From Muscardinus avellanarius (Eukaryota > Chordata > Mammalia > Rodentia > Gliridae), in NCBI GenBank assembly GCA_963383645.1, contig OY726561.1, positions 31,228,826 to 31,292,825 on the forward strand: a stretch of DNA of 64,000 nucleotides. Reading direction: 5' to 3'. Position numbers and translations under genes: made by a program. Under the pieces are notes generated by a model. It was not told the DNA's origin and made no database searches. It was given only the letters and a program-made list of their open reading frames with translations. Below, one piece after another: positions 34,362 to 44,592 of this stretch. Every line of letters begins with the position of its first letter. Position 1 is the stretch's first letter.

Positions 34362-34905
34362 ATCTCTATTACTATAACAAATACCTGATATGATAAAATA
34401 CAAAGAGAAGCCAGATCTAGTGACACATACCTGTAATACCCATACTTAGACGACTGAGTTAAAAGACCAGTATGTTGTAACTCAGTAATACCTTGTCTCA
34501 AAAAAAAAAAAAAATTAAAAGAGTTTTGGGAGTGATCAGTGGTACAATGTCCCTAGGTTTAACCTTCAGTACTCTCTACACCACACACATAGACTTAACA
34601 TATAAAGATAACAGACATATTTTGGTTCACAGGTTTAGAGGTTTTGATCTATGATTGGTCCTATTACTTTTGGGCCTTTGTTAAGGCACAATATCATGGT
34701 GGAAGCACATGGGAAAGCAAACCCCCTTAACTCATTTCTGAGAAATGATAGGCAACAAGAGGAGATTGGCCCCTATAGTCCTCTTTGAGAGCATGCCCCA
34801 AATTACCTAAAAAACCTCCCATATTGTTCCCTTCCTACAAGCTCCACCAGCCACCAAGTGCCAGCAGATAGGCCTTTAGAGGACACTTTAGAATGAAAAC
34901 TAAGC
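34362..34905 (-). mobile_element. MaLR-type LTR split by a SINE
   Basis: ctctattactataacaaata and cctgatatgataaaata lie before the SINE. After it are tattttggttcacaggttta, gcaacaagaggagattggcc and ctccaccagccaccaagtgc. Together they follow the antisense order of a MaLR LTR. Confidence 0.65.
34409..34589 (+). mobile_element. Old B1-dID SINE in LTR
   Basis: agccagatctagtgacacat, cctgtaatacccatacttag, taccttgtctcaaaa plus poly-A, then a diverged ID-like end (gtttaaccttcagtactctc). Strongly mutated. Confidence 0.75.
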
Positions 34906-36393
34906 TTAACACCTTTATTTCTACCTTGAAGTCTTCTAAGTTATTTGTTTTTTAATCACTTTTCTAGTGGTGGGAATAATGTTCCTTTTGAGCAACTAAT
35001 ACAGAGCTAAATAACCTTAGTGAGAAATGATGACCATACAAAATAGAAAACACAATTTTCAGGAGAAAGGCTGAAAATAGAAGATGAATGATTTCAATGA
35101 TGGCATTGGAAAAATATGAGAAAAAAACAGGTAAATTGGAAAAGAAATATAATCAGAAAAAAAAATGTTGTTTGGCAACAGGAAGGAATGATCTGAGAAA
35201 CATTGAATTCAAGCCTGCAAATGAAAAGTGGGGCTAAAATTGCTAAACTGCCATGCATATGTGAATATGAGTGTGTATAACACAGAAAAATATGAAGAAA
35301 ATTAAAGATCATGTTCAGGATTAATGTTTTACTAATTAGAAATGGTTATGGAAACTTTGGTTTCCTGCATATATTCTGCTTATGTCTAGTTGGACTTGGC
35401 AGCAGCAGAAGATGGAGATGTTCAAATGATAGGATATGTTCAAAATATCCTGTGTTTGGAAACATATACTTAGAAGTAATGGTGTGATGCTTGTGCAAAG
35501 AGATCACAGATTAGATGTCATGGGAACTGCCCTGATGCTCTAAAGTGACACTCCTTAAATGAAGAAAGACCTTTCAAGGCAGGTATTTGATGTACGACCT
35601 GTGGGTCATTTGAAACTAGATATATTGACATATTAGGAAGTCTGTTATGGATAATAAATGTTTAAAAGTAAAGATGACAGTTTTTATGAACTCAGATACA
35701 GGCCATAACTGTTTGGGTTAACCTCCTAATACCTATAATTTAGAGATTATGGGACACATTTCAATGGTATTAAATTATTTCAATCACTTACAACCATCAT
35801 TTATTAAAAATAAATGGATTCCTCTTATCCTCATACTAGTGTACTTGTTTTATAATCCGTTAAAATAATATGTGTGTTTTAAATTGTAGGCTGTCACCCA
35901 GTTGTTTTCATTATTTATGAGATGTCATTTACCTCAGTTTTCAAGTGGTAGTATTTTGAAATGATCCAAGTTTTTCAGCAGAGGATTTTCCTGAGAAGCC
36001 ATGATTTTATTTTTCTAAAATATAAATATGAAATCAAATAAATTAATATCCTAATTTCTATTTTATGAGTTTCAGTGCAGTTATGACTCTATCTAAATCT
36101 ATTCATAAGCGGAAAACAGGCACTCAAAGGAAAAAATGGGGCTGGAATGTAAAGAGAAATATATCTATCCAATAAAAGATATTGAGGTGTCAGAATAATT
36201 TTCATTTCTGTCTTTCTGTGCCACAGTAAACCCCTTAAAGAAAATGAGATTATCTTATCTACTTTTATACCAAATAATATTACATAGAAGACATCTAATA
36301 AGTGGGTAGATGATAAAGAGGAAAGGAGAGAGAGGGGAGAGTCAGAGATAGATATTTTAGAATAAAAATTATGTGAAATGGCCACTGAAAAAA
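34906..36393. other. Long unique stretch
   Basis: About 1.5 kb without a recognisable repeat. Minus-strand frames at 35094-35312 and 36089-36385 have no known motifs. Confidence 0.5.
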
Positions 36394-36398
36394 TGGTT

Positions 36399-36406
<8 letters not shown>

Positions 36407-36433
<27 letters not shown>

Positions 36434-36607
36434 GTGGTACTGGGGTTTCTGGAAGCCCTTCTACCTCCGGGCTACACTCCCAGACCTATTTTTATATTTT
36501 TGAAACAGGGTCTCTTACGCCAGCGCGGCTGGCTTCGAACCTGCGCGATCCTCCTGTCTCCGCCTCCCAAGCGCGGGGATTACAAGCGTGCGCCACCACG
36601 CCCGGCC
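36407..36607 (-). mobile_element. Very young B1-dID SINE
   Basis: Perfect target duplication tggttaacttttt (36394-36406 and 36608-36620), a long poly-T and a nearly CpG-intact body. The hairpin reads gccagcgcggctggc and the head ends in caccacgcccggc. This is one of the best templates for the young consensus. Confidence 0.97.
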
Positions 36608-36865
36608 TGGTTAACTTTTTAATAGATGGTGAAGTAGAGGAGAATCTTCACAATTTTTCAAATAATTTCTTCTAAACAGCTTACAAAACATGTTTTCTTA
36701 ACAAAAACAAGGCTTCCATGATATAAAATTATATCTGAAAATTTAATGAATGAGCTCTTTAAAAGTGGGTTACCTTAGGTTTAGAGGCGTAAAAGGAAGT
36801 TTTAAGTAAAGATGTGTTTTCTATATAAGTAGATCATTGTTTGAGTTTTTTCTTTTTTCTTTTAA

Positions 36866-36869
<4 letters not shown>

Positions 36870-36914
<45 letters not shown>
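36870..36914. repeat. (CA)n microsatellite
   Basis: About 22 pure CA units with no SINE at its 5' side. Confidence 0.95.
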
Positions 36915-36916
<2 letters not shown>

Positions 36917-37265
36917 AATCTTTCATTTCAGAACCCCACTTTTCTGAGTCATTTTCATTGTCTTCTCAACCAATGTGGGCAAATTATGCTGTTATAAATG
37001 CACTCAAAATGGGGTACTTAATTTATCTTATCTCTTCTCTACAGACTGTAATTAGAATTAGCCAGGGTTTTACTTAATTGTGTAGGCGTTCTTATGTATA
37101 GCCTTAGCATTCTTTGTATAATTAACATTGTATCATCCCCATTAGTGTTTTTAAGCCCTTAAATTTTACCATAACGGTCAGAGCTAAACTTGCCATTAAA
37201 GGGCAATTGCTATTTATTACACTCAAAAAGTAGACATTTTATCACAGGAAAAAATAACATATGTA

Positions 37266-37291
37266 TGTGTGTGTGTGTATATATATGTAGT

Positions 37292-37329
<38 letters not shown>

Positions 37330-37330
37330 T
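37266..37330. repeat. TG, TA, AGC and AGT microsatellite cluster
   Basis: Runs of (TG)n, (TA)n, (AGC)7 and (AGT)6 follow each other within 65 bp. An overlapping frame reads poly-serine, an artefact of the AGC/AGT repeats. Confidence 0.95.
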
Positions 37331-37482
37331 GACCCATTTAGAAATCAGGGACAGACAGTACCATTAATTATGGCACCCTTGGGCTGAAAAGGTTGTCTCA
37401 AATTAACCCTATTCTTATTGTATTCAGAAAAACAGTGAGAAAATCTTAAAACAGACAACAAATTCATTCTAACTGTTGCTCC

Positions 37483-37765
37483 AGGGCCTCTGAGGCCGGG
37501 ATCAGAGCCTGCCGAGGGGTTAGGCCGGTGCTGGGGCCAATGGCCGGCATCGGAGCCTGCCGTGAGACAAGGCCGCTACTGGGGCCTCCGAGGCTGGGAT
37601 CGGAGCCAGCTGAGGGGTTAGGCCAGTGTCGGGGCCAGCGAGACCAGAACTGGGGCCTTCCATGAGGCAAGGCTGCTGCTTGAGCCAGCAAGGTCTGGAT
37701 CAGTCCATCGAGTAGTCAGGCCATTACTGGGGCTGTCAAGAGTGGGATCAATCCGGTACTTGCAA
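37483..37765 (+). repeat. GC-rich minisatellite, about 50-bp units
   Basis: Units start at ggggcc or a variant: 37483 (agggcc), 37533, 37581, 37631, 37681 (tgagcc) and 37729 (ggggct, partial), so periods are 50, 48, 50, 50 and 48. Shared words are gggatcggagcc, gaggggttaggcc and ctactggggcc. Similarity decays toward the right end. This is the most GC-rich and CpG-rich block outside the SINEs. A 75-codon minus-strand frame spans it and is repetitive, so probably not a protein. It abuts a LINE-1 3' end. Confidence 0.85.
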
Positions 37766-37769
37766 CACG

Positions 37770-38131
37770 ATATGCACAGAGAAATATCACAGAAAATAAA
37801 AATCAGATGCTTCCCCTAATCAGCAAAAACTAGGAGGAAAGGGGCAACAGGAAGAGGCCGAGCTATAGAAAGGGCCCTATAGTGAAACAACTAAGGTGAC
37901 CAATCAGAGGGTATGGAATAGGGGAGGATGGAGCCTCTTTAAAATGCAGGAGGTACATAAACAAATGTATCAAAGTTAATCACCAAACAAGCATGGGATC
38001 GAGGGAGGGTGAGGGAATGGGATGGGGGCTGGATGAGGGCTAATTGGACGATGTGTGCTTGTATATCCTCTCAAGTCTTGTATTCCAATGTGATGTATGA
38101 TTACAATGCACCAATTAAAAATAAAATAACA
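37770..38131 (+). mobile_element. LINE-1 3' end joined to the minisatellite
   Basis: From about 37775, aaaataaaaatcagatgctt and cccctaat align with the last codons of ORF2 and the 3'UTR start of the 5 kb LINE-1 (tcagatgttctccctaat). A purine-rich 3'UTR (gggatggggg) and the terminus gattacaatgcaccaattaa follow. No upstream ORF2 is present; the minisatellite is there instead. Confidence 0.88.
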
Positions 38132-38164
38132 TTAAAAAACAGTCTTAATTTACTAGATTTCCTA

Positions 38165-38345
38165 CTGGAACCATAAAATGTAGATGTCAGGGCAAGACTA
38201 CCAGAATGTTGTGTCCAGCCCTTTTGTTTTACAGATGAGAAAACTGAGACTGGAGGAGTTTAGGTGTCAATTTCAAGGTTATAGGAGCCAGGTTAGAAGT
38301 CAGATCACAATGCTTTCAGGTCTTGTGCACATTTTGCAATGTTGT
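38165..38345 (-). mobile_element. MIR-like fragment
   Basis: gttttacagatgagaaaactg, agactggaggagtttaggtg and gccaggttagaagtcagatc match the antisense MIR pattern of core followed by B-box side. Confidence 0.6.
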
Positions 38346-38487
38346 ACTGAATAAATTTATCACTAGATTCTTCTTTTGTTCTCAGCACATGATTGACACC
38401 CCTTTGATTAAGTTTAGCTTCATTGACTAGCAAGGTGTATTGCTTTTCATTTACAAGGTACTTAACCTGATTTGAGAGTCAACCGTG

Positions 38488-38488
<1 letters not shown>

Positions 38489-38525
<37 letters not shown>
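38489..38525. repeat. (TA)n microsatellite
   Basis: About 18 pure TA units. Confidence 0.95.
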
Positions 38526-38527
<2 letters not shown>

Positions 38528-39185
38528 CAGGGTTTGTTTGTGTAGATTTACTGATAATACTTGCTTGTCTTGTCTTGTTGCTTATTTCGTTTTTGAGATT
38601 CTTCTTATTAAAGACAGCAATATTATTGGCCATTGCCATTGAGGAAAGAAAATCTCTATGACATTTTAATTTTTCTATTAATCATATTATACATTCAGTT
38701 TGTTGTTTCCTTTATCTGTAGGTTAATTTTCTTTCTCAACACAGGGTGGCAGAAGATTTACTTTATTCAGTGAAATTGTTGAAACTCAACACATCAACAC
38801 AGACCATGTATGGGAGTAAACAATTATCACTGAAATGAGAACAATTTAGTGGTCTTGCATGATTAATGTCCTACATAAATTCTTTATGACACTGAATTGA
38901 AAGATGATGTTATGAATGTATAATGGGGAGTTAACGGAATGTGTCACCTTTTTATTAGTTTCTGAGGAAACGGGCCTTGCAATCAGTGATTTTGCAGTGG
39001 TCAGGAGCCTATAAAACTACCATATTTGCTCCTTGTAAATCAAAATTTAGAAACCATGATGATGTATGTCTGTAAATGAGCTAGGAAAGAATTCCTAGAG
39101 GAAAAGATTACTATCTCTCTATTTTTTCTAAAAATTAAAAAAATAAGAAATATGAGAATTAAAAATTTCCTAAAACCTAAAATTT
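38526..39185. other. Unique sequence
   Basis: Nothing recognised. Confidence 0.5.
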
Positions 39186-39204
39186 ATATATATGTATATA
39201 TATG

Positions 39205-39263
<59 letters not shown>
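39186..39263. repeat. (TA)n microsatellite
   Basis: A TA/TG mixed start followed by about 28 pure TA units. Confidence 0.95.
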
Positions 39264-39265
<2 letters not shown>

Positions 39266-39544
39266 AGAAAATCTATTATAAAATCTTCCGTGAAAATAGA
39301 ATGAATAAGAGATGTAAAAAGTCTTATAGATTATCTTACTCAGTTTTTATGTGTAGATGTAGAAATTTAAGCTTAACACAAAAAATATATTAGAATTATA
39401 GAATCAGTTAGTAGAAATACTAGGAATAATTATATCTGGGTAGATATAATGACATTTTATTTTTCAGGATTCCTACTTATTTTTTTCTAACTGCTTTTTC
39501 TCACTGACCCAAATCAGACCATCTTCATATTACTTTGATTGAGT

Positions 39545-40990
39545 TACTCATTAAATCAACACATACATTGCAAGTGCCTGCTATATACCAGACAGAACTA
39601 TTCCAGGCATTGGGGAAAATAAATGAACAAATAAGATGAAAACATTCACTTTCCTGACATTAAAATATTGGAAATAGAGGAGAAGGTATTTTATTTTAAA
39701 AAATCAGAAAGCATATACCATATTATGTAATTACAAACAGTGAGTATACTTATAAAAAAGATGGTCAACATTTACAAAAACCTTTGCCAAAGACAGGTAG
39801 TGAGGACAGCAGCAGCTATGGCAAAAAAGTATTTCAGACAGAAGGAATGGTTATTCTTCCAGTCCTAGGGCAGAGTATGCCTGGAGAATTTGAGTTTAAC
39901 TTATCCATCTGGAATAGGACGCAGGAAAGAGATTAGAGATGAACTGGGGATGTGGGGATCCAGACTTTAAATCCACAAAGACTTAATATTCATTTTAAAT
40001 GAGATGAGAATCTATTCGTTTATTCTTAACCTATTTGGCAAATATCTAGTGATTTCCTACTAGGTTCCTAGCACTGTTTATGTCATTGGAGATAGGCTTC
40101 AGTTTTTCCTCTGAAATCAGTGGAGTTTTGACAGAAAAGTGACCTAATGTGACTTATTTTTAAAGGAAACCCTAGGAGTGATGTCCAGCATGAGATGCAT
40201 TAAGTAAGGGCTACTGGGAGGTCACTCTCACTGAAATAATACGGGAAAGAATGTCAGTAGCTGAGACCATGTAGGCATAATGGAAGGTGGTTGAAAGTTC
40301 AATATTGAGCTTTTGGAATAAAGAAAAAAGGCACCCACCTGAGGCCTGAGGAAAACAGAGAATTAATCCAAGTGATTCATGTGAACAACTGAAAGAATTG
40401 GTTGATAGCTGTTGGGGAGGTTGCAAGAACAGATCAGACCAGAATGATAAAGAATTCAGATCTGGACATCTTTATTTTGAATTGCCTGTTGGACATTCAA
40501 TTGGAAAAATCAAGCAGAAAGCTATATATGCAAATTATGGAGTTCAGGAAAGAGGTTTGGCTAAAAATGCAGATTCGTCATTAGCATATAGATGGCATGT
40601 AAAGTTTGAGACCAGATGTGATCACTAAAGGAAGGAGAAAATATAAGTGATCCCAAAACTGAGCCTTGGAGGACTCCAAATTTTACAGATTAGATAAATG
40701 AGAATAAAAATCTAGAAAGATTAATATGCAGGAGAGAGAGAGAGAGAGAGAGAGCGAGCCAGGCAAGTGTAGAATCAGAAGTTTATTTGAAAAAGTATTT
40801 CAGTGAAAGATCAACAATCCCATATTCCCATTAGGCCAAGTAAGATGAGAGCTGAGAATTAACTCTTACATTTATAACATGAAGGTCACTGGTGACATTG
40901 AGAAGAACAGTTTTTGTAGTGTGGTGATGATTTAAAAAAGCCTCATTTGAATTATTTCAAGGGAGAAGAGAAAAAAGAAATGATCGACAG
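39545..40990 (-). mobile_element. LINE-2 fossil, about 1.4 kb
   Basis: Antisense LINE-2. The 3' end (aagtgcctgctatataccag, ccaggcattggggaaaataa) comes first, then internal 3' region (aaagtatttcagacagaagg). Next is the late coding region: tgcctgttggacattcaatt, gtcattagcatatagatggc, cttggaggactccaaatttt, agtaagatgagagctgagaa and aaggtcactggtgacattga. The coding part corresponds to the end of the CR1-like reverse transcriptase. A GA repeat interrupts it. The order is clear but the sequence is too mutated to code. Confidence 0.72.
40731..40756. repeat. (GA)n microsatellite
   Basis: A short GA run inside the LINE-2 fossil. Confidence 0.9.
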
Positions 40991-41267
40991 CCTTTTTGAA
41001 GCAAAGCACGTCATTGCTCTAGATGCATGCGAGGCTGGATCAAAGTAATTGGTTCCCCTGCCTATATCTGTGGCTCAGTAAGAGGCAGTGATGGTGTACA
41101 TGAAAATTTTTTTCTAATATCATCTTTTCTAAAAATCAAAATAAATAACAACATATCTTGTGAGTTACAGAGCTAAATTCCAACAACAAAAAGTCTGCAG
41201 TGAGATACACAGACAATTAAAGAAGATTCTTTTGACAGTCCAAAACATACATGAATTAAGATAAAAA

Positions 41268-41477
41268 TAAGACCAAAAGTAGTGACCTACGCCTGTAACC
41301 TCAATATTTGGGAGGTTGAAAGAGGAGGATTGCAGATTTAAGGGACACCTTGCAAAATAGAAGACTCTCAGCAAGCTAGGACAACAACCCTGTTTCAAAA
41401 CCAAAAAATAAGAAGGGAAGGGGATGTGTTTGGAGGTAGAACAATCCTGAGTTCAATCCCTAATACCACACAAAAAA
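41268..41477 (+). mobile_element. Old B1-dID SINE
   Basis: acgcctgtaacctcaatatt, tgggaggttgaaagaggagg, caaccctgtttcaaaacc and the ID-like end gagttcaatccctaatacca. Confidence 0.83.
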
Positions 41478-42121
41478 TATATTAAAATATATATCCAGTA
41501 AGATGTTCATTATTATTATTTATAACTAGAATGATTTTATTGCCAGTATCTAAAATTGGCCAAATCAAGTCCTCACTTTTATTAATAATGGAAAGAGAAA
41601 AACAAAAATTCAAGGTTTCATAGCATGTTTAAAAAATATTTTCTTTCAATTAATTCAATGGATCCAAAGCTTACTATTCATTTGCATCTTCTACACTCTC
41701 CTGTGAGCTTCTTAGCATAAGGAGAAAATTACTTTATATCCTGTTAATAGAATATATAGAGGTATCTGGTTCTCACAACTTTCGGCAATTGCTAGCATCC
41801 ACTGATGATGTACCTAGCATGAGATCCCTGTTTGTCTTTGTTTTTACAATCTTTAAACTCTATTTTTTTCAAGAAATTTTCAGTCTATGTTCTTCTAGTA
41901 TTTCTGTACTGCTGAATTAGAGACACTATTATATAGACTTCTCCTATTCTACACTTAGACTACAGACAAACTAGGAACACCATTCCAAGCTGTTTCTCCA
42001 TGTAAATGTCACATCTGTATGTCTGCCTTACTTTAATCATTGTGAAAATTACTTATCCAGAGCAGGACAGGGTTAAGTGGCAGCCTCAATGATACAGGGA
42101 AATAGAATATATAATAATTTT
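41478..42121. other. Unique sequence
   Basis: Nothing recognised. Confidence 0.5.
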
Positions 42122-42309
42122 GTTGTACTAAGCAGTGAACCCAGGGGTATTTGACCTCCAAGCTACAGCATCAGCCCTCTTTTTTTGAAGGAGGATCTCA
42201 CTAAGTTGCAGAGGACCTAAGTATAGAAGGCTGGCAATGAATCTGGGATCCTCCTTTCTCAGCCTCCCAAGTCCTGGAATTACAAATGTGCAATACCACA
42301 TTATGCTTC
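42122..42309 (-). mobile_element. Old B1-dID SINE
   Basis: gtgaacccaggggtatttga, tcactaagttgcagaggacc and cctttctcagcctcccaagt. The head is decayed (caataccacattatgc). Confidence 0.83.
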
Positions 42310-42344
42310 ATAATAAGATTTTACTTTGTTTTTCCCCCAACTCT

Positions 42345-42690
42345 ACCGTAATGGTTTGTATTTAGAATATCCTCCTACCCCTCAGAGAAACCAGGAAGTA
42401 ATATTGGAGGTGGGACTTGGTTGCTAAGGAGCTGTCCCTGGGGATACAATCTTCCGCGTTATATTTGATCCTTCCTTTCCTTGCTCTTTCTTGCTTCTGG
42501 CATCCATGATGTTAGAGCAGAGCCCTTGCTCTCTACCTCTTTCTGCTTTCCACTATTATGCCCTGAGTTCCACAGACCCAGCCTGATATAAACTGAACCT
42601 CTGAAATCTCTAGAAGTGTGAGCAAATAAAGTTTTCTTTCTTTAAGCTGTGTAGTCAGTTGTTTTGGATTACAGTAGTGTGAATGCTGAC
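42345..42690 (+). mobile_element. MaLR-type solo LTR
   Basis: attggaggtgggacttggtt, ttcttgcttctggcatccat, ctgaacctctgaaatctcta and gtgagcaaataaagttttct (an AATAAA polyadenylation signal) are the hallmarks of this LTR group in sense orientation. No internal or coding region is attached. Confidence 0.75.
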
Positions 42691-43440
42691 TGCAAAACCT
42701 AGGTTGAAGCTTTAGAGTTTGGAAACATAATATGATCAGGCAGTGACTTAACACTACATCTCTTCCTAGAATCATTCTTTCTTTTCCTAACCTTAAAAGT
42801 ATTTCTTTCTTCCTGTGTGATGAGAATTCCCTATATTATTACTTTTTATGCACTTACTGTCTATGATCAACCTTCATAGAGAGTGAATATCCAAAACTTT
42901 TATTTCCTCTCAGTAACTTTTCTTGCACATGAAAATTTGGGACCACACAAAGTGCTATTTTGATAGAAGAAGCTCTCTTTCACTTATATTATTAGACTCT
43001 GTCTACACTGCTTCTAAAGACATTTAAGCACAAGCTTTAACAGTCTGGGAAAATGATAATTATTTGAAATGAATAAGGACAGGAACAGGGTCGGCTTATG
43101 GTGTTATTGATCATTAAATTAACATTCTTTCTTCCTTTTTTGGGAGTGAGGTCAACCCACCCTACCAAAATAGTGTCTGTTTCCCATGATTATATTCCCC
43201 ACATATATCTTTTGTCTTTTATTATTAAAATTTGTAATTTTTATAACACTAAGATATAAAGAATTGCTTAAGTACAAAGGTCTGCCTCCTGAAAGAATTT
43301 GATATATAGCAGCAAATAAAATCATAAAACTTAGAAATTCTAGAGAATATGAGATAGAGCATCTCTGGGCCTTTGCCCTGCCCTAGAGAAAATAGGTATG
43401 TATCAAAAGGTTCTTGAACTTGAAATTTTATAACAACAAT
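42691..43440. other. Unique sequence
   Basis: Nothing recognised. Confidence 0.5.
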
Positions 43441-43457
43441 AAAAGAATATACTGAGA

Positions 43458-43639
43458 GCCAGGCGTGGTGGCGCACGCTTGTAATCCCCGCGCTTGGGAG
43501 GCGGAGACAGGAGGATCGCACAGGTTCAAAGCCAGCCGCACTGGCATAAGAGACCCTGTTTCCAAAAATAAAATAGGTCTGGGAGTGCAGCCCAGCGGTA
43601 GAAGGGCTTCCAGGAACCCCAGTACCACCAAAAAAAAAA
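43458..43639 (+). mobile_element. Young B1-dID SINE
   Basis: Perfect 17-bp target duplication aaaagaatatactgaga (43441-43457 and 43640-43656). The hairpin is gccagccgcactggc and the CpG-rich head is intact. Confidence 0.96.
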
Positions 43640-43680
43640 AAAAGAATATACTGAGAATGAAAGAAAAGCCCTTTGTTTTG

Positions 43681-43879
43681 TGATACCAGGGATGGGACCC
43701 AGGGGCATTGTACCTCCATTCTACACCCCCAGCTCTATTTTTAGGTTTTTATTTTTTATTTTTTTTGTAAGAGAGTTTCAATGAGTTACAGAGGGCTGAG
43801 GCTGTCAGAGAACCACCATCCTCCTGTCTCCACCTCCCAAATGCTGGGATTACAAGTGTGCACCACCATGCCTGGCTAG
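43681..43879 (-). mobile_element. Old B1-dID SINE
   Basis: gataccagggatgggaccca, gagtttcaatgagttacaga, gaccaccatgcctggc-like head (caccaccatgcctggc). It faces the young plus-strand copy just upstream tail to tail. Confidence 0.88.
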
Positions 43880-44419
43880 TGTGAGCTTCTGATGGCAGAA
43901 ATACTCACTTTTTAATTTTTCACTAAAAATATAGTGCTTATAGACTTTGATTTAGTTTTAACTTCCTTCCCTTAAATTTCGGTAAATATTCCTTGGTATC
44001 TACTACTTTCTAATCTTATTCACAGCCAACTATTATAGGTTTTGATATTAAAATTATTTTCCAATATAATATTTGATGAACTAACTTATGATTTTAATTT
44101 AAAATATAACAAATTTCACATCATCTGTAAAAAGTATAATAGTTTCTTACTAACTTTTCTGATGTTCTCCCTCTATTTTGATTTTTGTAGTTTTTTCTGT
44201 TTTGATTCTTTTTTTGTGTTTATGTGTTTACTGTTCTACTAGGTAACCCAGTAGTGGACAATCGAGGTTGTTGAATCACATGTAAGGGCTTTTTATTATT
44301 TGTTGAAAAAAATCCAACAATACTATTTTTCTAACTTTTGAAAGTGCTTAAAGTTTGTTTTAAAATATATAGCTATCATTGTACTGGGACTCTGTATGAA
44401 TTTATTCTCCTTTTGATAT
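43880..44419. other. AT-rich unique sequence
   Basis: Nothing recognised. A 66-codon plus-strand frame is Phe/Leu-rich, as expected of T-rich DNA. Confidence 0.5.
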
Positions 44420-44592
44420 GTAATTTTCTTAACTCCCAGGACAGGTTTGCCATAGCATCCATTTTAGAGATACAGAATATAAAGACCAAAGATGTCCTTT
44501 GATCAAGTACAGAGGATCATCACAGATCACTACAGAGCTAGTGAACACCTGGGCAAAAGTTAAGCCTAGTTCTCTCTGACACCAGAAGCCAA
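44420..44592 (-). mobile_element. MIR-like fragment
   Basis: catccattttagagatacag, gagctagtgaacacctgggc and cctagttctctctgacacca follow the antisense MIR order. Confidence 0.5.

Noticed and set aside
37287..37330. Poly-serine coding exon
   Set aside because: Produced by (AGC)n(AGT)n repeats with no exon context.
37464..37691. 75-codon minus-strand open frame with repeated GSDPSLGG / RQALIPAS-like words
   Set aside because: It follows the GC-rich 50-bp tandem units. The repetition is that of the DNA, the frame has no known domain, and no promoter or splice context is visible.
43249..43719. 156-codon minus-strand frame, the longest here
   Set aside because: Its middle is the antisense of the young SINE at 43458, and the ends are flanking unique DNA. 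There is no independent evidence of a gene.
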